A stretch of DNA of 64,000 nucleotides from NCBI RefSeq assembly GCF_021730395.1, contig NC_069368.1, positions 68,887,501 to 68,951,500 of the forward strand, in the 5' to 3' direction. This DNA is from Mercenaria mercenaria (taxonomy: Eukaryota > Mollusca > Bivalvia > Venerida > Veneridae). The translations under genes were made by a program, and so were the position numbers. The notes beneath the pieces were generated by a model. It worked only from the letters and a program-made list of their open reading frames with translations. It was not told the DNA's origin and ran no database searches. Below, in pieces: positions 10,601 through 22,064 of this stretch (position 1 is its first letter; every line of letters starts with the position of its first letter).

Positions 10601-13600
10601 AATTGTAATTTAATTGAATATTTCTCAATGTAATTGTAATTTAATTAATTACATTTTAAAGTAATTGACCCCAGGTCTGCATAATACATTAAATTACAAT
10701 ACATTAGATTAATGTATTATGATAATACATTACAATGATGATTAAGTTTTCTTATTGTGCAGTATATTTTATGGAACTTAGTCTGTAAAGTAACATTTTA
10801 AAGAAAAAACATTGAATTGTGTTTCATGTAATGTGTTTGTCTGCACAAACAAAGTCCTAGAATTAAATTTACGATGAAATATTTGCACAAAAGTAAAGTA
10901 AGGTATACTATATGAACCATAACTCAGTGTTATGAAAAAGCTGCAAGAACAACAATTTATATTAGAGCAGCTTCATGACATGTTAATTTCAAAATAATAG
11001 TTCATAGAAAATGTGAGTTATAAGCAAAGCCATCCATTGGACGAGGCAATAATAAGTAGTTGAATTGATAATCTTTGCAGTACTTGAACTATTAGAATAA
11101 CTCTGCTTATGGGACTTTCTTCCTTTGGGAATTAAGGAGTTAATCTAGGGGAAAGAATGTACCGCTCCAGATGCTTTGTAATGACTAAAGTTCCTAACTT
11201 TATTTTTTGATCAGGTTGAAGTTTATTATAATACATGTCTTCAAAAGTTAATTTAACTGTAAACAGTTGAACCTGCTTTAGCTGTCACCTCACTCACCTG
11301 TATTATAGAGTCACTTGCATTAAGCAGTCAGTCAGCTGACTTTCTCAGTTTATTTTTTGTTCTAATTTCAACTACTTTGTGTGATTCCCTTGGCTGGCTG
11401 TTTAAGAGAAACTTAATGTAAGTTTCTAGGATTACTCTAGACAAAAAGACTGGAAAAATTCTTGAGTTTACAATAAATGTTTCAGAAAGTGATGACTTAA
11501 AGTCCATTTACATTCTTACAAAATGTATCAACCCTGCATTTCTACTTGAATGTAGTTGAAGGCACATGGCCAATGTGCACTACAAAGAAACTCTGTGCAC
11601 ACATTTTTTTTTTCAACATATTGATTTAAAAAACATTTTTAGTTTTGATTTGGTAAATGTTAGAAGTATATATGATAACTTAAAAAAAGTATTTTGTCAT
11701 TATTTTTTCCCAAAGGAGATACAAACTTTGGAACATGGATGAACAGAGAGAGAGAATTTGGCTTGTGTCACACTCTGCATGGATCCAAACTTACTTTACA
11801 TCCAGTGAAATGATAAGGCGGGATCTTCGAAATAATGTGACATTTTCAAATAATTATAACAATGTGTATATAATGTTTTCAGGAGGCACAGATGTCCTCA
11901 TGCACCCACCAATCATTTGGGACAGGGTGAAGGACCATGTAAGCTGACAGAGTATTCACAGGTGTACAAGCCACACCCACTGGCTCCCCGTGAAACGTTC
12001 AAACCACATCAACAACCAATGCAAGGTGGAGAATTCATGGATAAAACCACACAGAGGTAAAAACTATCAATTATTTCTATCAGCTGTTATTACATTCTGG
12101 GAATTTGTCAAATCAGGTCAACATTAAAAATTAATTCATTAAAATTCCCATTTCATCTGCAGATTATTCTTAAAAAGTTTGAATGAGCAAGGGCTGCTAG
12201 AAAACATTACTACTCAAAACCACGAATTAGTGACACTATTTTAGCTTGACTATACAAAGTATATTGAGAGTTATCCTACATTGTACTAACATTAGTGTCA
12301 GTGTCCTTGTCCAGATTCTAGGTAAAAGGCCTGATGCACTAACTCTTTATCTATTTTAAAGAAAATGAAAATATTTTTATACAGACTATAAATAGATGTT
12401 CCACATCATCACACACATCATATTAGACATGTTCCCTAACTTTGGCACCAGTATTTTATGAATCATGCATTCTTCTTCATTAGAATTTCAGTTTTAAAGT
12501 TTTGATCTATTTTCATTCTGCCTCTATACTACTGACTGGCTGTAAAGTAGTTGTTCTTTTTCATAATTGTTCGCATCATATGAGACAAGGTCCATAACTC
12601 ATGCACAGTAAACCCTGATAGAAGCAGGCTTCTATAAAATCTGAAAAATTGATGTCTTAATATGAGCCGTGCCATGAGAAAACCAACATAGTGGGTTTGC
12701 GACCAGCATGGATCCAGACCAGCCTGCGCATCTGCGCAGTCTGGTCAGGATCCATGCTGTTCGCTAACAGTTTCTCCAATTCCAATAGGCTTTAAAAGCG
12801 AACAGCATGGAGCCTGACCAGACTGCACAGATGCGCAGGCTGGTCTGGATCCATGCTGGTCGCATACCCACTATGTTGGTTTTCTCATGGCACGGCTCAT
12901 ATTATAAGACTAGTTTTCGGTAAAAGAATAAATCCTAGTGAAAGGATATTAAAGAAGGACATTTCAGCTAGGGATAAAAAGATACATGCACTTTTTAAAG
13001 ATACTCAGTTTTTAAGAAATCAATGCAGTACCTGTATATGACAATGGAATTGATCGGTGAAGGGTGTTGAACTGTTCAAAAATGCCCTGAAAAGTGCTCA
13101 TATAATCTTCATTTCTGGATATATTTTGATTAGATTTGAAAATATGATAGATAAGAACATATTGAAAGTGTATACTTAAATTACATTGCTCAAAATTGCC
13201 CCGAAAAGTACTTTAATATCTTCATTTCTGGTCCTTTTTTGCCGATATTTGAAAATACGATAGAAAAGAAATGTATTCAATGTTAATACTTTTATTACTG
13301 GTACAGATTCAAGAACTTTACCATTATTTATTTACCACTTTTAAGGTAACATCACTATCAGTAAAAGGGTCCAGCATGTTAAACAAAATTAATCAATACT
13401 ACTGGTTGATATTACTCACAATTCACATTCCCACCAACAAATTAAAAACAATTACATAATACTCTTTAAACTATAATGCACTGTAGGTCAAGGTTACACT
13501 TGGAGGTTAAAAGTCAAGAGGGCTTTTTTCCTGACCAGTCTGTAATTTAACCATCCATTAAGGTATTTTAATATTAACTGGCACAAATTTGTTCCCCATA

Positions 13601-16600
13601 ACAAGAAAATGTGTCTTGCACATCTTTCAGACCCTAAGCTGAAGGTCAGGTCACACTTGGAGGTCAAAAGGTTAACATGATTTTAGAAGATCTGTTTTGT
13701 ATTGTCAAGAAATCTGACATCTATTGATGAATTACAATATTACTTGGCACAAATATTTCCCATAATCAGATGTGTCATGCACTACAGAGACCTAACTCAA
13801 AGGACAAGGTTTAAATTTGAGGTCAAAGGTCCATATTTTATTTTTTTCCTGGCCAGTTCGTAACTTCTGAAATCCATCAAGGTATTTCAATATTACTTGG
13901 CACAAGTGTTCCACATTATAAGATGATTGCACCTGGATCCCTAGCACAAAAGTTAGATCACACATTAAGGTTTCGATGGAGGCCTTGAGAAACAAAAATC
14001 AAACAACAACAAATCATAGAAAGAAAGAGTTGTTTGACATGAAAATTGAACAGCATGTAAAACATGTATATTACTTTACGAAACAAGTGTCAGTATACTG
14101 ATATAAACATTGAATTCCGGAAAAGGGCTGCCTAAAGGGGCTCCACTTCCGGACAGTTAAACGCCTTTAAAAACTCACCATTTTCAAGGAACAGTTACAC
14201 ATGTTCGTTTTGATGCATTTGCAATAGCGTGCGAGTGGTGAAATTTCGCATAACAAGGTGGAACACAGTTTTCAGCAATTGTTTATCATTATTTCTTTAC
14301 ATATGGCATTCATTTTCAAAGGGAGACAACTGTTCCCGATTATTTTAAGTACAAATGGCATTCATTTTCAAAGGGAAACAACTTTTTCCAGTTATTTTAA
14401 GTAATCTTTGAGAAAAAGTTGTCTCCCTTTGAAAATGAATGCCATTTGTACAGAAAAAAAAGATAAACAATTGCTGAAAACTATGTTCCACCTTGTTACG
14501 TGAAATTTCACCACTCGCACGCTATTGCAAATGCATCAAAACAAACATGTGTAACAGTTCTTTGAAAATGGTGAGTTTTTAAAGGTGTTTAACTGTCCGG
14601 AAGTGGAGCCCCTTTAGGCAGCCCTTTTCCGGAATTCAATGTTTATATAAGTATACTGACACTTGTTTCGTAAAGCAATATACATGTTTTACATGCTCTT
14701 CAATTTTCATGTCAAACAACTCTTTCTTTCTATAATTTGGTGTTGTTTGATTTTGTTTCTCAAGGCCTCCATCGAAACCTTAAGTAGCAATTTTGTTTCC
14801 TTTCTGGTCCATAACTTTGTCATCTGATCCAATTTTAATATTACTTGGCACAGATGTTCCTCATAATAAGAGAACTTTTTATGTGCAAACCCATACCCCT
14901 ATGATATCTCACTTATAGGTCATTAGGTCAATAAGGTTTTTTTTTTCCTATCTGAATCATTAATGTCATCCATATTACAAATGTTCCCCATAATGAGACA
15001 AAATGTCCCTTAAAGGGCCAAAATTTGCTATTTTGGCTTGTGAACATGATAGAGACCACACTTTGCAATCAATTTTAATCCAACTTGCACACAACTTGTA
15101 TTGGCATAATATCTCAGTTCCTTTTGAAAATTGGCCAGATCCAATCATGGGTTCCAGAGTTATGACACCTTAAAGGGCCAACATTTGCTATTTTGGCCTT
15201 TGCAGCCGTATAGAGACTTCATTTGTAATTTGATTTGTTAATTTTTACCTTGTGAACAGGATAGAAGTTCAAGTTACATTTTATATTTTATTTTAACATA
15301 ACTTACACACAACTTAAATCACAGTAAGATCTCTGTTCCTTTCGAAAACAGGCTAGATTCCCTCATGGGTTCTAGAGTTACTACCCTGGAAAGGGGCAAA
15401 ATTTTCTGTTTTGGCTCTTTCAGCCATATAGCCTAAGGTTTCATTTCTGCTTTGATTTGATACAAACTTGGACAGAATGTTTATCTGGATGATCTCCAGG
15501 CCAAGTTCGAAACTTGGTCATGTGGGGTCAAAAACTAGGTCACTCATTCAAATCAAAGGAAAAGCTTGTGAACACTCTAGAGGCCATATTTATGATCCTA
15601 TCTTTATGAAACTTGGTAAGAATGTTTATCTTGATGATTACTAGGTCAGGTTTGAAACTGGGTCATGTGGGCTCAAAAACTAGGTCACCACTCAAATCAA
15701 AAGAAAAGCTTGTTAACACTGTAGAGGCCACAGTTATGACCCTATCTTCATGAAACTAGGTCAGAATGTTTATCTTGATGACTCCAAGGCCATGTTTAAC
15801 AGGTGAGCGATATAGGGTCATCTTGACCCTCTTGTATTATATATTTCACCTTTTTGTTTGTTGTTTTGTTATTGAATGAAATGTTCACTGTTTATCAACA
15901 TTAAAATGGAACTTAGTGAAGTTTTTATGTGCACAGTTTATAGAGCTGTGTCAGGTCATGCATATTACTGAAAGTAGTCTGGCAACATACAATTCGAAAG
16001 GTACTACACAGATTTTTTTTCTGCCTGTTCATATTTACTTGTGAAATACAAGCCAATTATATCATATGTGAAGAACTGAGAGTACTTTTACAGTATTTAT
16101 TGAACACTCTCGTCTATGCCGATGACATTGATCTAAAAGTATAAACATTTAATCAGAATTAAAAAAGATTATCCTATAATAACCAGTATAGTACATTTAT
16201 ATGTCAGTGAGACAGGACATGTTAATAGTATGAGATCCCCTGCAAGCGAGGCCCGGTCGTCCCCGAAAATTGTCTGCTGTCTAACTTGGGCAATTCTTAC
16301 CTAATTTTTACCAAACTTGGTCACAATGTTAATGGGCATAATGTCTCTGCTAGCATCGATAACCAGCTAGATCCTCTAAGTACCGTTAAAATTGGCAGTG
16401 TCTTATATTCTTTGCACCCCTTAAGAACATTTAAATGGATACAGTTTTTTAAATTCTCAAAACCTGGCCAATCTTTCATCAGAAGTAAATGGACCAAAAT
16501 TTTGTTACCATAACACTTTTTTGTGCCAGTATTTAATGAATGATCAAGAATATGACTTCCTGATAATCTTATTCTTAAAAACTTATTGATCTTTTGAATT

Positions 16601-19600
16601 TTTTTGTTTACCCTTATCATGCTAGACACGATTGATTCTGACTTTTGCGACCAGTGCAGATCATGATCAGTTTGCACATCCTTGCAGTCTGATCATGATC
16701 GGCACTGTTTGCCATTCAGTCAGTATCTTTTTGGTATGCACCCCTTTTAACAGTTAATGGTACTGTCAAAACTGAAAGATGGACAAGTTCATTATAGAAA
16801 TTTAGCAGGGTAAGGGTTAAACAGGGGTGTAAAATTCCACTCGCCCGCTCGCATTGGCGAGTTTAAGTCTGGATAGGACGAGTGGATCTCGCTGTATACT
16901 CGACCGGTCGGGCGAGTGGTTTTTACGTCGTAGCTTTAATGAAATTCAGAAATTACATCTTGAAAAACGTCAACAAACTTTGAGAAAGTTCAGTTGCTAC
17001 TTTGATTGACTGGAATTTACCCGCGAATCGTAAAGATATCAAAACGTCATGCCGGTAATTTTCCATTCTGAGAGCACGTGCGACCTATCGTAATATCAAA
17101 TTTACATCTCCGTTACTTTTGTTTATCGACACGTACATAAAAATCGCGCGTAGTGCATTCATTTTTTAACATTATCGCTTCAGTTTTACAACATCGCTTG
17201 AAAAGTAATACAATTTGAATTCTACTAAGATTTCAATAAAATATCGACGGAAATGTAAGCAAATTTGTATGAAAACGGTCGAATTTTAATATAATCATCT
17301 GTTAAATTTCAAACAGCGCGATCTTAATTACTGATTTCTTTCTAAGAGAAAATAAGTGATACATACTATGGGCATAAAATTCGGACTTTTGACCAGAAAG
17401 AACAAAAAACAATTAAAAAATCTTAAATAATGAAAAAGCGGCAGTAATTTAAATACATTGAGTAAAACGATTTTTTTGGTAAAAAGGTTTCTGTTAGTGT
17501 GGCGGAATAGGGTACATGACCTCGCGGACGTAAATAGAAATGTGGTTTTAAAATAAAACAAAATGATGTTGTTGCGGTTTTTAATAAGTTTTAAATGAAT
17601 TTTTGTACATGTATTTTTTTTATATAAAATATTCTTCTCAAACGATGAGGACAAATAGTTCCCATGGCGCGAAAACTGTAATATGACGTAATGCCATGAC
17701 AATCTCGTGCAACAATACCGCTTTGATTTCCACCGAAAATGTCATGATACCGACACACTTCTTTTAGCTCTTTGAGAGGATGTTAATTGATGATTAATAC
17801 AGGCCAATTACTTAGTTTTTCAACAGAATAATTACCGATGATCGTCAACTTTTTTTTTCGTTTTCAAGACGGGTAGGTGGATGATGATTATTGTGTCCAT
17901 ATTTTTAGGAAGCTTTTCAAAATAATTATTTTTCGGGAAATAAGTCTTGAGAAAATGAAAATAACTGATGTTTAATACTTTCCTGACACTTTGGGAAACT
18001 ATGGTAGAGGTTAGACTGTGATTATTTTTACTATCGATGCAGTTATTATGGAGAGCAACTTGATGGTGGAGATGACAAAATTAGTGAAAGAAAAATGTCT
18101 GGTGTGAAAAGGAAATTAAAGAGTAACAAAAATGAATAATCAAAAAGGAAACGTAGTGTACGAGCTATGTGTTATGTTTGAAATTTGCTTGTTGTACATA
18201 ATACTCCTTCCATAAAACGTGACAGTATTAAAAATGTCAATTATTAGGGCGAGTGACTGTCCACTATGGGCGAGTAGATTTTACTAGCTACTAGTCCTGC
18301 AGGGCGAGTGGTGTGAAAAAGAATTTTACACCCCTGCGGGTTAGAAACTGAAAAGAGCTCCAGGACATACTGACCCTGTTTTTTAATACTGAAGCCTCTG
18401 TCTGACTTTATGGTTTTATGATGTACCATTTGGATCAAAATTCTACTTCACGTGCACATTTCAAAATATACTTGCAACAATAAAAGTATATATAATGCAT
18501 ACGCATGGTAAATATATTATATATGTTCATGTAATTAACTAAAAATATTGTTGAAATGTATGCCAGAGGTTCAGCCAGGGAACTCTGGTAGACCTCAGAG
18601 ATGTGAAAGAATATGATTACTTGTATATTGAAGAAGTCAGGATATCAGTAACTTGTAAAGAACAAGTTAATACAGTTACTGACTGCAGTAACATACCCAA
18701 ATATTGTTGAAAAAGTATGAGAAATTAGAAAAAGATGGAACAGCTGTACACCACAAAAATGTATTGACCCAAATGTTGCTTGTTTTATGGCATTGGCATT
18801 AGATTAATAACTGGATTAAGCCGATTATAGTTTTTATTGATTTCAGCTGATTGATTTTTCTGCCGGTAGCAATATCATTAAGAAGCTTTTGATAAAAATT
18901 CTTTTGTAACAAAGCATGTATAAAAAGCCGGTATAAAATTCTTGTATATCTTTTCATTAAAGTCTCTGATTTGAGACGTGCAACCCTATAGCTATCATTC
19001 GAGAGGTTGTTTATTGATAAGATTTTGCTCGATTGACACACTTATAATAAAAATTTATTGCAAAGTTAAATGATTACAAAGTATTTTCAAGTAGATGTAT
19101 ATTGTGTTTACTTAGTTACAGTCATATAAATAGTCTGTATGAATTTTGTTAAATTTTATCGTTTGTAAAATTTGAACTAGTCGGAAATAAAAGTCAGGAA
19201 AATTTGTGTTACCATTAGAATTTGGATAAACTTGAAAGATTCAGCATTCATTCTCATATTGTGAAGAACAAGTGTTTGGATAACTCTGATTATTTGGATA
19301 AATTTAGTTTTAGAGTCTAAGAAGATCTCTTCCCCTAAGTTTACTTTTCTTATAACTGCTGTAAACTGCAAGGAATTTTAAGGAAAAACTTGGAATCATT
19401 GTTGGTAATTCAAAGACGGCGAAGATCATGAGCCTTAACAAGTATGAGCCATTGCCCCCAATCAATGATGGTTGGAATACTGACAACGAATTAACTAATT
19501 ACAGGGCTGATTACCATGCACATCCTTTGGAGCGTCCATTTGTACACAAACCTGATGAGTACGTCCCACCTCAGGGAGAATTTGCAAACCAGACATCCTA

Positions 19601-20675
19601 CAAACAAGAATACGTAGGTAAGGATGAAAAATGATTATTGGTCATATTTTTGGTGTGAATTTTTGTAAAATGGTTTATTTAAAAAAGGTATATGCCAAAG
19701 GATTTCGTTAAAAGTATTGCTGGGATATTCTTTTCTAACATACACGCTTATTTTTCAATAATTGTTTTTGCTTATGACAACCATCAATAACATTTTGTAC
19801 ATTGAATATGTTTTTGTATGTTCTTTGTTGACATGGGCATCTTTTTCCTAACATCTAGAAAAAACTTTAGGAGTTTCATGATGATGGCTAAGAACTGATG
19901 CCTTTACACTGGTGTAATTTGTGGCCACCATGGCCAAGTGGTTAACATTGCTGACTTCGAATCACTTGACCCTTATTGATGTGGGTTTGAAACCTTGTGT
20001 TGGATGTAGAGTTCTTCATGTAAAGTAGTCATTCAGCTGGCTTGTAAACAGAAGGTCAATGGTTCTACCCAGGTGCCTGAAACTATGCAGGCAAGGGTTT
20101 CCTCCACCATAAAAAATGGAAACATCACCATATGACGTAAATTGTGTCAGTCTGACTTTTAAACAAAAACAAACAAAAAAATCTTAACAGGTTAAACTGA
20201 AAGAAAATACATTTGTTCAAACTTTCTTTCACTTGGAAACACTAGATTATAAACATTCCATCACATGAATTTTGCTATAACTGAAAATATTGTATCTGGT
20301 GTTCACTTGAAAAAAGATACTTTGTTCTGACATTGAAAAAAACAAAATAACCTTCTGTGTGAGAAATTGAGGCAAAATAATCATATTTCAATTGTACTTT
20401 TAATTTGCCAGATTCAAGACCAAAATTAAAGCAGTTTATCATTTTTTTTTTCTGTGATTTATTGAAATATTAGAGTGAAATATTTCTGCTGTTTTAACAG
20501 TGTAAAATATTACATATTTTCACTAATATAGAACTAAAAATTGGTATAATTTGGTCAAAATCGTTGGAAAGACATGAAATGAAAATTTCCTTCTTTTACG
20601 TGTAAGATCAAAATATGTTCACTTGTAAACACAAGATCTTAAATTTTTTACTGGTGACTTAAATTTGCCACTCAG

Positions 20676-20731
<56 letters not shown>

Positions 20732-21068
20732 GAAAATATTAAAAGTTACTCCTGGACAAGTATATAATAAATAAAAAAGAAAAACATCCAATGGGTTTCC
20801 TCTATCTGTATTTCTGTCCACCTACCGGTTTCATATCATAATCATCAGGGCAGACATATAAACATATATATATAATAGAAAATATTAAAAGTTACTCCTG
20901 GACAAGTATATAATAAATAAAAAAGAAAAACATCCAATGGGTTTCCCCTGTCTGTATTTCTGTCCACCTACCGGTTTCATATGTCTGCCCTGATGATTAT
21001 GATATGAAACCGGTAGGTGGACAGAAATACAGATAGAGGAAACCCATTGGATGTTTTTCTTTTTTATT

Positions 21069-21118
<50 letters not shown>

Positions 21119-22029
21119 TTCAGTCAGTGAAAGAATTTACAAACAAACAAGTATCCTCTGTACTTGAACTGTAGTCCCGCAAAGACTATTCAAGAATTAC
21201 ATTGCAGATTTTTTGTAACCAATTTACAAATGAAAAAGCTGTTAATAAAAAAAAATGAATAAAAAGTTTGTCAAGGCTTGTGTACAGTGTCACAAATGTT
21301 CAGTTTTACAATTCAATTAATACTTTACTGTTTAGAACACTACAAGTAAAACTTACTAGCACCAGAGCAGAAAGAAAATAAAACACTGTACATGTTATAC
21401 CCTACACCCAGGTATACTATAAGAACCATGGTCATGAATGGGAAAATGCACTGACCCATTTCAGTAGCGCATTTCTCATATTATACGTGCATTTTGTTAA
21501 ATGGTTACGGTACTATGCATATTGAACAAGTGGTAATTATCTTTCATCATGCACCGGTCACATTATCTCAATATTTCATATCACAGAGACAGTCTCTGCA
21601 TAATTTATGCTTTCATCAACGTTCTAGATAAAACTTTGATGAACTTCCCTTATCAATTTCTGGTCTAGACAACATGGCCATGTGCACAATCATGTTAGGC
21701 GAATGTAAACAAACAGAAACAGAATATTAATTATTCACAGGTATTACAATAAATCTCGAACTGATGAAGGAAGTTGCCGGAACAGAATTTATCAGCAAAA
21801 TACATTGATTGATAATAAAAAAACTGTCATGCAGGGCCTTAAGATTTGGACAACTTACCCCATGAAAATCAGTTTATTAACTTTTATGAAGAGAAAAACT
21901 TTTATTTTTTTAGGGGTGCAATTTAAGTAGGCTGGATTGATATCTCTAAATGAAGAAATTCAATTTTTGTACCCCCCGACAACAAAGTTGTAAGGGGGGG
22001 TATACTGGTTTCAGGTTGTCTGTCTGTCC

Positions 22030-22064
<35 letters not shown>

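Larger units (their letters stand above)
7224..11882 (+). other. SAXO intron 1
   Basis: A 4.66 kb intron. It holds a G21 run at 7622-7642 after a TG repeat, a tandem-core element at 8690-9160, a short palindrome at 10161-10235 and a TAATTACAATT-rich stretch at 10520-10735. The stretches 7645-8685, 9165-10155 and 10740-11880 are AT-rich and show nothing I can name. Confidence 0.8.
12057..19432 (+). other. SAXO intron 2
   Basis: A 7.4 kb intron containing MITEs at 12663-12899 and 16611-16816, a tandem-core element cluster at about 13470-15835 with a foldback palindrome at 13965-14783, and a hAT-type element at 16822-18336. The stretches 12060-12660, 12905-13465, 15840-16220 and 18340-19430 are AT-rich and show nothing I recognise. 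Confidence 0.75.

Noticed and set aside
17328-17702. 124-codon minus frame inside the hAT-type element as a transposase
   Set aside because: Composition is Phe/Leu/Asn-rich from AT-rich DNA, with no DDE or hATC dimerisation motif.
22018-22062. CRISPR-like regular repeats
   Set aside because: Simple TCTG microsatellite in a eukaryotic repeat element; no spacer structure anywhere in the window.
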